The position numbers and the translations under genes are program-made. A model generated the notes under the pieces. The model did no database searches. It saw only the letters and a program-made list of their open reading frames with translations, and was not told where the DNA came from. Shown piece after piece: positions 1 to 6,074 of a DNA stretch of 7,134 nucleotides. Positions within the stretch are counted from its first letter, which is position 1. Every line of letters starts with the position of its first letter. Source of the stretch: Verrucomicrobia bacterium UBA5540. Its GTDB lineage: Bacteria; Verrucomicrobiota; Kiritimatiellia; Kiritimatiellales; Tichowtungiaceae. The stretch is taken from assembly GCA_002423675.1 (NCBI GenBank), contig DINM01000067.1:8746-15879 (forward strand), written 5' to 3'.

Positions 1-2
1 AG

Positions 3-464
3 CTTCCCGGAGCCGGTCTGGCGGTTCGATCGCCTTCGGTCTGGGTCGTTGGGCTATGGTATACCGGACTGGTATTTTTCTTTACGGGACCAACCCGCTG
101 GCGAAAGGCCTCTGGACTGCTGGTACTGTTGGCCGGACTTGCATGGAGCGCAGAACAGATCTGTACGTGTACAGAGATACAAATTTTGCGCGAAAGCAAC
201 TCGGCGGTGGCGCTTTGTCCGCCAGGGGAAAGCCGGTGGACGTTGATAACGGACGGAAATCCTTTCTACACGACGCGCACGATCCGCCTTCTTCGGAGAG
301 AGGGTGTGAACCGTCTGGATACGTTGGCGGTGAGCGACGCCCACGCAGATGACGAGGCGATCCGGCGGTTTCAGGAAACCTTTCATCCTCAGCAGATCCT
401 GTACACGAACGAGATCCATTGGGCGGAAGATCAAGGCGAGGTTCGTATCCAGTCGGGTTACTGA
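3..464 (+). CDS. ComEC/Rec2-like DNA-uptake protein, C-terminal part (5' end outside window)
   Basis: The frame is open from the left edge and gives 153 visible residues, so the start lies outside the window. Two hydrophobic stretches come first (residues about 13-29 and 36-48), as at the end of a polytopic membrane domain. A soluble tail follows that resembles the metallo-beta-lactamase-like (MBL) domain at the C-terminus of ComEC/Rec2 competence proteins. It has LITDG near 81-85 (compare LIDTG), then LLRREGVNRLDTLAVSDAHA (96-115), which lines up with the ComEC pattern of R..GI..LD.L.LSHPHADH. ComEC forms the inner-membrane channel for incoming single-stranded DNA in natural transformation. 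Two things are odd. The metal motif is degenerate (SDAHADD instead of SHxHADH), and the protein stops about 37 residues after it, where ComEC MBL domains usually continue for well over 100. The stop codon overlaps the convergent stop of the neighbouring TPR gene. The assignment rests on the tail and membrane segments only. Confidence 0.6.
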   Translation, partial: LPGAGLAVRSPSVWVVGLWYTGLVFFFTGPTRWRKASGLLVLLAGLAWSAEQICTCTEIQILRESNSAVALCPPGESRWTLITDGNPFYTTRTIRLLRREGVNRLDTLAVSDAHADDEAIRRFQETFHPQQILYTNEIHWAEDQGEVRIQSGY

Positions 465-1549
465 GGGCTGTTGGCTTTTTCCTGCGGGGTCATTAGCGCT
501 TTGAATTCTTTGGACTCGCGCAGGGGGGCGAACTCCTTGCGCTGAAGCCAGACTCGGGCCAGTTCCGGATCAATTTGTTGCACACCGGATTTCAGCGCCT
601 GGAGGGCCTCTTCCGGCTGTTGGTTCTGCATCTGAACCTGCGCGAGCAGAAAATAGAGCGGGGCGACATCGGTGACGGCCTGCGTTAACCGGGTCAGGGA
701 AGCTGCGGCGCCTTTCCAGCGGCCCAGTTGAGTCAGATAGAGCGCATACGTCTGCAGGGTGTCCAGATCATTGGGCTGCAGATCGAGATATTTTTCAAAA
801 TGATAAACCGCATCATCGTTACGATTCATTTTTCGGTAAAGCTCGGCGAGACTCTTGTGGCACCCGGGGTTTTCCGGCTGCATTTCCAGCGCCCGTTTTA
901 AATAGTGTTCCGCTTTATCGTACTGTTCCAGTCCGATGTATGCCGAACCCAGATTATTGATTGTGTCGAAGGTTTCCTCTTCCTTCAGCGCCTTTTCCAG
1001 GTTTGTTGCTGCTTCGGTATAGTCTTTCTGCTGAAGAAAGAGTACGCCTTCCGTCTGTCGCAGCCCGAGGATGTCCGGATAGATTTCGGTTGTTTTACGA
1101 AAATCATTCAGAGCTTTTTCCGGCTGCTTCAGCGCCAGAGCCCGCTGTCCCATAATAATATGAGTTGCGGCGGCTTTAATCCACTTTGCAGAGAGCGGTT
1201 TCGGGCCGGGCTGCGCATCGGCTTCGTCCGGGGTCGCCGTGACCGGTGCGTCCATAATCCAGAGAGCATCGGCTGGTAATGTATTTTTGGGAGCTTCCGA
1301 TTCGTTAGCCGTTTGATCATTTTCTGAAGCGGTTTGTGCAACAAGGAAATCACGATTTATCAGCGCAACCAGAACCGCGGCGAGAACTACGACAATGATG
1401 CCGGAAAAAACAGAGACGATTCGGCTGCGGCGCAGGTTGCACTGATGGACTTCAAGCTGTTCTTCTGCGATTTGCGGCGTGAAATCTTTGTCGAAATCTA
1501 CATCCCCACCCTGATAAATATCCCGGAGATCGTCTTTTCTTTCATGCAT
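458..1549 (-). CDS. Membrane-anchored TPR-repeat protein (second of a paralogous pair)
   Basis: This 363-residue protein has a short cytoplasmic N-terminus starting MHERKDDLRDIYQ, one membrane helix at about 44-65 preceded by the basic stretch NLRRSR (which predicts N-inside), a Pro/Glu/Ala-rich linker (about 70-118), and then tetratricopeptide repeats. The clearest repeats are at about 193-226 (NNLGSAYIGLEQYDKAEHYL) and 227-260 (SLAELYRKMNRNDDAVYHFE); others lie around 126-192 and 295-325. The C-terminus has the KEFAPLRESKEFKALM motif often seen after TPR arrays. I chose the ATG at 1549 because GAGGG (1557-1561) sits 7 nt upstream. The frame stays open to an ATG at 1627, but that stretch reads through tRNA-His. 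TPR domains bind proteins, so a scaffold role outside the cytoplasmic membrane is inferred; partners are unknown. It is clearly paralogous to the protein at 1726-2835. The gene starts 35 bp after the tRNA 3' end. Confidence 0.88.
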   Translation of the reverse strand: MHERKDDLRDIYQGGDVDFDKDFTPQIAEEQLEVHQCNLRRSRIVSVFSGIIVVVLAAVLVALINRDFLVAQTASENDQTANESEAPKNTLPADALWIMDAPVTATPDEADAQPGPKPLSAKWIKAAATHIIMGQRALALKQPEKALNDFRKTTEIYPDILGLRQTEGVLFLQQKDYTEAATNLEKALKEEETFDTINNLGSAYIGLEQYDKAEHYLKRALEMQPENPGCHKSLAELYRKMNRNDDAVYHFEKYLDLQPNDLDTLQTYALYLTQLGRWKGAAASLTRLTQAVTDVAPLYFLLAQVQMQNQQPEEALQALKSGVQQIDPELARVWLQRKEFAPLRESKEFKALMTPQEKANSPQ

Positions 1550-1556
1550 GAGCGGA

Positions 1557-1561
1557 CCCTC
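1557..1561 (-). promoter_or_regulatory. Ribosome-binding site fixing the start of the 458-1549 TPR gene
   Basis: On the minus strand GAGGG lies 7 nt before the ATG at 1549. The longer in-frame alternative start at 1627 lies inside tRNA-His and would encode tRNA-derived residues (DVAGSNPVTHP), so this site decides the start. Confidence 0.6.
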
Positions 1562-1584
1562 GTGCTCTTTGAACGGGCGGAAAA

Positions 1585-1662
1585 TGGGGTGAGTGACGGG
1601 ATTTGAACCCGCGACATCCAGAATCACAATCTGGCGCTCTAACCAACTGAGCTACACCCACC
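1585..1662 (-). tRNA. tRNA-His (anticodon GTG)
   Basis: On the minus strand a complete cloverleaf is visible. The acceptor 5' strand is GTGGGTG, preceded by the extra G-1 that marks tRNA-His. T8-A9 and a D-arm with AGCTCAGTTGGTTAGAGC follow, then an anticodon stem CCAGA/TCTGG with loop TTGTGAT (anticodon GTG) and a T-arm with GGTTCAAATCC. The acceptor 3' strand CACTCAC carries one G-U pair, and C73 pairs with G-1. The 3' CCA is encoded in the DNA (1585-1587). The gene sits between two paralogous TPR genes, 63 bp after one and 35 bp before the other, all on the same strand. It could therefore be cut out of a longer transcript; I see no convincing promoter of its own in 1663-1725. Confidence 0.97.
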
Positions 1663-1725
1663 ATTCTGAGAAAGGCGTGATAGAGTAATAAAAAATCGAT
1701 GGAAAGCAAAATATATCTACCCCTT

Positions 1726-2835
1726 TTAATCTTGAGAGTCTTCGGTGGACAGATTGAGGTTCGTGGACAGTGAGACTGCCGCGAGCTCCAGCCGGTACAT
1801 CAGTGCTTCATACGGTTCCGATCCAGAGATTGGATCGAAAACCGGGTCGTGCATCTGCGCCATGGTCTGTCGGGGCGAGAGAAATGATGAGGCATTCCGA
1901 AGCGCACGGACAGCTTTCTCAGGATCGTTAAGTTGTGCGGCGCATTTGGCCTGCAACAGACTGACGGTTAGCGGATCCCCTCCGTGTAGATGGTCGAGAA
2001 ACGAGGACGCGTCGTTGAGTCGCCCGGACGCGGTAAGATAGGCAACATATTTTTTAAGTAACGGAGAATCTTTTGGTTTGAGAGACAAATAGGAATCAAA
2101 CGCATTGACGGCATCGTTTGTACGATCGGATCTTTGGTAAAGCAGAGCGAGATTTCTGTAGCATCCCGCGAGGTCCGGCTGCAATTCAAGTGCCTGTCGG
2201 AAGAGCGCTTCAGCCTTTTTGTTTTCCTGCATTCCCAGATAGGCCGCTCCCAGATTATTCAGTAGCGCCACGGAGGGGCTTTTCTGATTCGCCAGCTTCA
2301 GCAGTTGTTCTGCCCGCTCATACTTCTGCAGTTTTAAATACACTGAGCCCAGTTTCTCCTGAATTCCGGTCATTTCAGGGTAGGCGCTCACAGCGCTTTC
2401 CAAATGGTATTGTGCTGCCTCCAGATCATTCTGCCGAAGGGCCTGTTCTCCCATAATAATGTGATAGGCGGCGTTCATTATCCACTTTGTCGAGAGTGGC
2501 TTAGCGCCGGGTTCGGCCCCGCCTTCTGCCTGAGAAATAACCTGACCATAGTCCAGAACCCACTGATCTTCCGGAGGCAGCGTATGTGAGGAGACATACG
2601 GAACTTTCAGCACAACGGCTGCAGTCTTCTCGGGAGTAAACATATATTTTTTGACCACCGAAACCGTTATAAACAGAACCAGAGAAAGACTCAAAAGCCC
2701 TACCAGCAGATTGAAAATCCGCTGGCGGCGGATTTCCCGTTCAACCATCTCGAAACTAAGCGGAGCCCGTGGAGGCTCAGGGGGCGGCTCCGTGGCCTGA
2801 TAAATATCCCGAAGATCTGTATTGGGTTTTTTCAT
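1726..2835 (-). CDS. Membrane-anchored TPR-repeat protein (first of a paralogous pair)
   Basis: This 369-residue protein has the same plan as the one at 458-1549. A cytoplasmic N-terminus contains DLRDIYQ (7-13) and a Pro-rich stretch (17-25). A basic segment (VEREIRRQR) precedes a single membrane helix at about 40-61, giving N-inside topology. A linker ends in the shared motif PGAKPLSTKWIMNAAYHIIM (109-128). TPR units follow at about 122-155, 156-188, 189-222 (NNLGAAYLGMQENKKAEALF) and 223-256 (RNLALLYQRSDRTNDAVNAF), with weaker repeats to about 315. DPVFDPISGSEPYEALM (330-346) matches the post-TPR motif of the paralogue. The start lies 16 bp after the aroC stop and has no strong Shine-Dalgarno sequence, so translation is probably coupled to aroC. 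A protein-interaction role outside the cytoplasmic membrane is inferred, and no specific function can be named. Confidence 0.88.
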   Translation of the reverse strand: MKKPNTDLRDIYQATEPPPEPPRAPLSFEMVEREIRRQRIFNLLVGLLSLSLVLFITVSVVKKYMFTPEKTAAVVLKVPYVSSHTLPPEDQWVLDYGQVISQAEGGAEPGAKPLSTKWIMNAAYHIIMGEQALRQNDLEAAQYHLESAVSAYPEMTGIQEKLGSVYLKLQKYERAEQLLKLANQKSPSVALLNNLGAAYLGMQENKKAEALFRQALELQPDLAGCYRNLALLYQRSDRTNDAVNAFDSYLSLKPKDSPLLKKYVAYLTASGRLNDASSFLDHLHGGDPLTVSLLQAKCAAQLNDPEKAVRALRNASSFLSPRQTMAQMHDPVFDPISGSEPYEALMYRLELAAVSLSTNLNLSTEDSQD

Positions 2836-2851
2836 AGGGGCTCAAACAAGC

Positions 2852-3934
2852 TTAAATGCGATATTCCTGCCGCAGCGCGGCATCGGCCAGCACCAGCGCC
2901 GTCATCGACTCTACAATCGGAACCGCACGTGGCAGCACGCACGGGTCGTGGCGGCCTTTAGCCTCTAACGTAACCGGACTTCCCTCCATAGTCACCGTCT
3001 CTTGAGCCATTCCAATGGTCGCGACCGGTTTGATCGCAATTCGGAACACCACGGGTTCGCCGTTCGAAATCCCGCCCTGCACTCCGCCGCTGTAATTCGT
3101 CGTTGTGCCAAGTCGTCCATCTTTCTGAACAAAAACGTCATTATGCTGCGAGCCGCGCATCAGCGTGCCGCCGAACCCGGAGCCGATTTCAAAACCCTTT
3201 ACCGCCGGAATCGACAGCATCGCTTGAGCCAGCTTGGCCTCCAGTTTATCGAACACCGGCTCTCCCAGGCCGGCGGGGAAACCGCTGCAGACGCAGGTTA
3301 CGGTTCCACCCAGCGAATCTTTTGCATCGCGCGCCTGTTCAATCAGAGCAATCATCCGCTGTGCGGTCTCTGCATCCGGGCAGCGAACCAGATTGGTGTC
3401 CACCAGCTCGCGCGACAACCTCTCCACATCCATTTCCGGCGCAGCGATGCTGTTCACCGAACTTACAAATGCCACAATTGAAACTCCTCCAAAGCGAGTC
3501 TTCAACCACTTCTCGGCAATCGCACCGGCCGCTACGCGGCCGATTGTTTCGCGCGCGCTCGATCGGCCACCGCCGCTCGACGCCTTTACACCGTACTTCA
3601 TCAAATAGCTGTAATCTGCGTGTGACGGACGGGGCACCGTCGCCATATCACCATAATCGCCGGGCCGCTGATCACGGTTATTAACCGAAAGACCGATTGG
3701 TGTTCCGAGCGTTATCCCGTTTTCCGTACCGGAAAGAATCGTCACTTGATCGATTTCGTTGCGCGGTGTCGAGAGAGCGCTCTGTCCCGGACGGCGGCGG
3801 GTGAGTTGCGGCTGAATATCCGCCTCCGTCAGCGGCAGGTTGGCCGGGCAGCCGTCTACGATTGCGCCGACGGCCCTGCCGTGCGATTCGCCGAACGTCG
3901 TCGTTCTAAACAAGGTGCCGAATGTGCTACTCAT
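2852..3934 (-). CDS. aroC: Chorismate synthase
   Basis: AroC (EC 4.2.3.5) converts 5-enolpyruvylshikimate-3-phosphate to chorismate, the last step of the shikimate pathway, using reduced FMN; it acts in the cytoplasm, normally as a tetramer. The 360 residues match the usual family length. All three family signatures are present: [16 protein letters not shown] (15-30), a second covering about 87-130 with RPGDY, RPSHAD and [10 protein letters not shown], and [17 protein letters not shown] (328-344). The two conserved catalytic histidines are H18 (GESHG) and H105 (RPSHAD). The ATG at 3934 has GGAG 8 nt upstream. It is the first gene of the minus-strand cluster, 16 bp before a TPR gene. No other shikimate gene is nearby. 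A repeat-like element lies just upstream, so the promoter is uncertain: TATACA on the minus strand (3972-3977) is one weak -10 candidate, and the TATAAT at 4277-4282 is another, further away. Confidence 0.98.
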   Translation of the reverse strand: MSSTFGTLFRTTTFGESHGRAVGAIVDGCPANLPLTEADIQPQLTRRRPGQSALSTPRNEIDQVTILSGTENGITLGTPIGLSVNNRDQRPGDYGDMATVPRPSHADYSYLMKYGVKASSGGGRSSARETIGRVAAGAIAEKWLKTRFGGVSIVAFVSSVNSIAAPEMDVERLSRELVDTNLVRCPDAETAQRMIALIEQARDAKDSLGGTVTCVCSGFPAGLGEPVFDKLEAKLAQAMLSIPAVKGFEIGSGFGGTLMRGSQHNDVFVQKDGRLGTTTNYSGGVQGGISNGEPVVFRIAIKPVATIGMAQETVTMEGSPVTLEAKGRHDPCVLPRAVPIVESMTALVLADAALRQEYRI

Positions 3935-3946
3935 CGCCGTTCTCCA

Positions 3947-4069
3947 GAAAAAGTTCCAAACATTGGGATCTTGTATACGCCGTTTTTACCATTCCTTCCA
4001 GTCATTGCTTTCGGAAAACCGAAAGCCTCTTTTCGCTTCGCTTCGGATTCAAATATTGGAAATTTTTTC
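3947..4069. repeat. Palindromic repeat-like (MITE/REP-like) element upstream of aroC
   Basis: The two ends are imperfect inverted copies. On the + strand the left end reads GAAAAAGTTCCAAACATTGG. Read from the other strand, the right end gives GAAAAAATTTCCAATATTTG. In the centre is a perfect 8-bp stem with a 4-nt loop: GCTTTCGG (4007-4014), AAAA, CCGAAAGC (4019-4026), beside a GCTTCG-rich stretch. The element codes for nothing convincing and fills most of the spacer before aroC. The layout (inverted ends, central hairpin, about 120 bp) fits a miniature inverted-repeat element or a REP/BIME-type repeat, but only one copy is in the window. No target-site duplication is obvious. The A/T runs at the ends could also make each end a weak terminator. 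Confidence 0.4.
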
Positions 4070-4252
4070 CGCAGCGGCTTTTTGACCGATACCCGGCGTT
4101 CCGAGCGACTCATCGTCGGCAGAGAGGCTGGTATATCTACTTTTGGCAAGCGATTCGCTGGCGGAGCTAACCATCGGCCCGTCAAAAACCTCTGTGATTT
4201 TTCGGCCTTTAAGAGCTGTAAATAGGAAGCGAATCTGGTTTTCTTTATTCAT
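4049..4252 (-). pseudogene. Possible remnant of an IS1380-type transposase N-terminus
   Basis: A 67-codon open frame begins MNKENQIRFLFTALKGRKIT and continues EVFDGPMVSS. This resembles the start of IS1380-family transposases, which have a basic stretch and then FDGG.VSSDGG..LLRE. The similarity stops at VSS (about residue 30, near 4163). The expected DGG..LLRE is replaced by an Ala/Ser-rich tail (SASESLAKSRYTSL...) that I do not recognise and that runs into the repeat-like element. The ATG has no Shine-Dalgarno sequence and lies inside the left arm of an inverted repeat. I read it as decayed transposon DNA, or a chance frame, and not as a working gene. From memory the motif match is short, so the call is weak. 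Confidence 0.3.
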
Positions 4253-4339
4253 AACGGCCTAGGTTGTTTTTACGTGATTATAAATCGCAAGAAGTTCCAC
4301 AAAAATAGCTTACAGTAACAAAGGCCGTTTTATGAATAA
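4245..4339. repeat. Inverted repeat pair upstream of gnd
   Basis: TTATTCATAACGGCCT (4245-4260) is repeated in inverted orientation at 4322-4339, whose reverse complement is TTATTCATAAAACGGCCT. The arms match except for a 2-nt insertion and are separated by 61 AT-rich bases. The pair may be the terminal repeats of a small decayed element, or the arms of a long RNA hairpin in the intergenic space. The start codon of the possible transposase remnant falls inside the left arm. Confidence 0.5.
4277..4305 (-). promoter_or_regulatory. Possible minus-strand promoter inside the inverted repeat
   Basis: The minus strand has a perfect TATAAT (4277-4282), with TTTTTG 17 bp upstream as a poor -35. It points toward aroC, which would give that gene a leader of about 335 nt, or it could be the old promoter of the transposon remnant. 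AT-rich DNA produces TATAAT by chance, so confidence is low. Confidence 0.25.
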
Positions 4340-4367
4340 TTCAGGATAGGGAATATTGGAATAGAAT
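4340..4367 (+). promoter_or_regulatory. Weak candidate promoter for gnd
   Basis: TTCAGG (4340-4345) and TAGAAT (4362-4367) are spaced 16 bp apart. The -10 matches consensus at 5 of 6 positions, the -35 at only 3 of 6. A start near 4374 would place the whole hairpin at 4386-4433 in the 5' leader of gnd. Confidence 0.25.
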
Positions 4368-4385
4368 ACACAAGTAAAAAACAGG

Positions 4386-4433
4386 GCGGGGACGAGCTTG
4401 GCCCGTATGGTAGTGGGCTTTACGTCCACCCGC
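4386..4433 (+). promoter_or_regulatory. Stable leader hairpin abutting the gnd ribosome-binding site
   Basis: GCGGGGACG (4386-4394) can pair with CGTCCACCCGC (4423-4433), leaving a 2-nt bulge. Inside it, GCCC (4401-4404) can pair with GGGC (4415-4418). The stem ends directly before the Shine-Dalgarno sequence AAAGGAG (4434-4440). Such a position suits a cis-acting element that affects ribosome access or mRNA stability. I do not recognise a known riboswitch class, and there is no U-run to make it a terminator. The pairing is visible in the sequence; the regulatory role is inferred. Confidence 0.4.
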
Positions 4434-4444
4434 AAAGGAGAAAT

Positions 4445-5893
4445 ATGAAAGCAGATATTGGATTAATCGGTTTGGCAGTGATGGGCGAAAATCTCGTCCT
4501 CAACATGGAAAGCAAGGGCTTTACGGTCGCGGTCTATAACCGCACAGTGGAAAAAGTCGATGCGTTTGTGAACGGTCGCGGTGCAGGCAAGAATTTTGTC
4601 GGCTGCCACAGCATCGAAGAATTCTGCGGGAGTCTCGAGCGTCCGCGTAAAGTCATGATGCTCGTCAAAGCCGGCAAGGCCGTGGATAGCCTGATCGACC
4701 AGATTCTGCCGCATCTCGAAGCGGGCGACATCATCATCGACGGAGGCAACTCCCATTTTCCTGACACGATTCGCCGTACCGAATATGTCGAAAGCAAAGG
4801 CTTGCTCTATATCGGCACCGGTGTTTCAGGTGGCGAAGAGGGGGCACTGCTCGGTCCGTCCATTATGCCTGGCGGCTCGTCCGCCGCATGGCCGGCCATC
4901 AAACCGATCTTCCAGAAAATTTCTGCGCATACCGAAACGGGTGAACCCTGCTGCGAATGGGTCGGTGAAAACGGTGCGGGCCATTTCGTCAAGATGGTTC
5001 ACAACGGCATCGAATATGGCGACATGCAGATGATTTGCGAAACCTATCAAATGATGAAAGAAGGTCTCGGCCTCTCCAACGAAGAGATGTACGAAGTGCT
5101 TACGGAATGGAACACGAGCGAGCTTGACTCCTATCTCATCGAAATCACTCGAGACATTCTAGGCTACAAAACCGAAGCTGGCGAGGCGGTGATCGATGTG
5201 ATTCTCGATACCGCAGGTCAAAAAGGTACTGGGAAATGGACCGCGGTTTCCGCGCTGGATCTTGGTCAACCGCTCACTCTCATCGGTGAGGCCGTGTTTG
5301 CCCGGTGCCTCTCCGCACTCAAAGACGAACGCGTTGAAGCTTCGAAAACACTCAAGGGTCCCGGCGCAAAATTCACTGGCGACAAAGCCGCGCTGATTGA
5401 AGACCTAAAGCAGGCGCTCTACGCTTCCAAGATTGTCTCCTACGCCCAGGGCTACCAGCTCATGCGCGAAGCCGCCAAAGAATATGGCTGGAAACTCAAC
5501 AATGGCGGCATCGCGCTCATGTGGCGCGGCGGTTGCATTATTCGTTCGGTATTCCTCGGCAAGATCAAAGAAGCCTTTGACGCCGATCCGGATATGGTCA
5601 ACCTGCTGCTCGCTCCGTTTTTCACCGATGCGGTCGAAAACGCGCAGGCCGGCTGGCGCCGCGTCATCATGAAATCGGCTGAGCTTGGCATCCCGATGCC
5701 CGCCATCGGCGCGGCACTCGCGTACTATGACGGTTACCGTGCGGCACGCCTTCCGGCGAACCTCCTGCAGGCGCAGCGCGACTACTTCGGCGCGCACACC
5801 TATGAACGGATCGATAAACCGCGCGGCGAATTCTTCCACACCAACTGGACCGGCCGCGGCGGCGACACCTCAGCCTCAACCTACATCGTTTAA
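4445..5893 (+). CDS. gnd: 6-phosphogluconate dehydrogenase, decarboxylating
   Basis: The enzyme (EC 1.1.1.44) oxidises and decarboxylates 6-phosphogluconate to ribulose 5-phosphate and CO2 with NADP+ in the oxidative pentose phosphate pathway; it is a cytoplasmic dimer. The 482 residues are the typical long form. The N-terminal Rossmann domain has the nucleotide loop IGLAVMGENL (8-17) and NRTVEKV (32-38), where the NRT start is typical of NADP preference. GVSGGEEGALLGPSIMPGG (126-144) binds substrate. GENGAGHFVKMVHNGIEYGD (174-193) carries the catalytic pair K183 and E190, at the same numbers as in the sheep enzyme. DTAGQKGTGKWT (255-266) is a family signature. The C-terminal tail with R445, H451 and FHTNWTG (464-470) reaches into the partner subunit. 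The ATG has AAAGGAG 4 nt upstream. No zwf, pgl or other pentose phosphate gene is adjacent, and the gene seems to be transcribed alone. Confidence 0.98.
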   Translation: MKADIGLIGLAVMGENLVLNMESKGFTVAVYNRTVEKVDAFVNGRGAGKNFVGCHSIEEFCGSLERPRKVMMLVKAGKAVDSLIDQILPHLEAGDIIIDGGNSHFPDTIRRTEYVESKGLLYIGTGVSGGEEGALLGPSIMPGGSSAAWPAIKPIFQKISAHTETGEPCCEWVGENGAGHFVKMVHNGIEYGDMQMICETYQMMKEGLGLSNEEMYEVLTEWNTSELDSYLIEITRDILGYKTEAGEAVIDVILDTAGQKGTGKWTAVSALDLGQPLTLIGEAVFARCLSALKDERVEASKTLKGPGAKFTGDKAALIEDLKQALYASKIVSYAQGYQLMREAAKEYGWKLNNGGIALMWRGGCIIRSVFLGKIKEAFDADPDMVNLLLAPFFTDAVENAQAGWRRVIMKSAELGIPMPAIGAALAYYDGYRAARLPANLLQAQRDYFGAHTYERIDKPRGEFFHTNWTGRGGDTSASTYIV

Positions 5894-5902
5894 AAAGGCT
5901 AA

Positions 5903-5952
5903 CCACTAATCACACTAATTTTCACGAATCTTAAATTAGTGTTGATTAGTGG
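5903..5952. repeat. Long imperfect hairpin of CACTAAT-like units after gnd
   Basis: A 19-nt arm (5903-5921, beginning CCACTAATCACAC) pairs with a 20-nt arm (5933-5952) with a single 1-nt bulge, around an 11-nt loop. The left arm and loop are also a tandem array of related 9-10-bp units: CACTAATCA, CACTAATTTT and CACGAATCTT. It starts 10 bp after the gnd stop and lies between convergent genes. No U-run follows on the + strand. On the minus strand a TTTTT run follows about 7 nt after the stem, so it may help end transcription of the lipoprotein gene. A dispersed intergenic repeat is equally plausible. Confidence 0.6.
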
Positions 5953-6043
5953 GAATTCTAAATATACCGGAGCGTCGTCGTTGCTGTGCCGCGCGCAGAA
6001 ACTGAAGTTCGGCGTGTCCGCCGGGCCATCGGTGCAGGTCGGG

Positions 6044-6058
6044 TTCCAAGGATTGGAA
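6044..6058. repeat. TTCCAA-N3-TTGGAA palindrome downstream of the lipoprotein gene
   Basis: TTCCAA (6044-6049), GGA, TTGGAA (6053-6058) form a perfect inverted repeat with 6-bp arms. It lies 16 bp beyond the lipoprotein stop. Degenerate relatives occur at 3954-3968 and 4048-4061, at the two ends of the repeat-like element before aroC. Confidence 0.5.
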
Positions 6059-6074
6059 AAACGGATCGCGAGGG

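Noticed and set aside
54..434. 126-codon open frame on the minus strand
   Set aside because: It is antisense to the ComEC-like gene, its residues match no family, and it has no ribosome-binding site.
1550..1627. Longer N-terminus of the TPR protein, starting at 1627
   Set aside because: The extra 26 codons read through tRNA-His, while a ribosome-binding site and the paralogue's N-terminus support the start at 1549.
1663..1725. Own promoter for tRNA-His
   Set aside because: AT-rich words such as TATATT are present, but none has a matching -35 at proper spacing.
3103..3684. 193-codon + strand open frame
   Set aside because: It is antisense to conserved aroC codons, and its Arg/Ser/Pro-rich composition is typical of a shadow frame.
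4007..4026. Perfect hairpin as a rho-independent terminator
   Set aside because: No U-run follows on either strand, and it lies in the centre of the repeat-like element upstream of both flanking genes.
3931..4185. 84-codon minus-strand open frame whose stop overlaps the aroC start
   Set aside because: The stop/start overlap looks like coupling, but the frame only translates the palindromic element into Lys/Arg-rich sequence, and aroC has its own ribosome-binding site.
5405..5839. 144-codon minus-strand open frame
   Set aside because: It is antisense to gnd and due to its codon bias.
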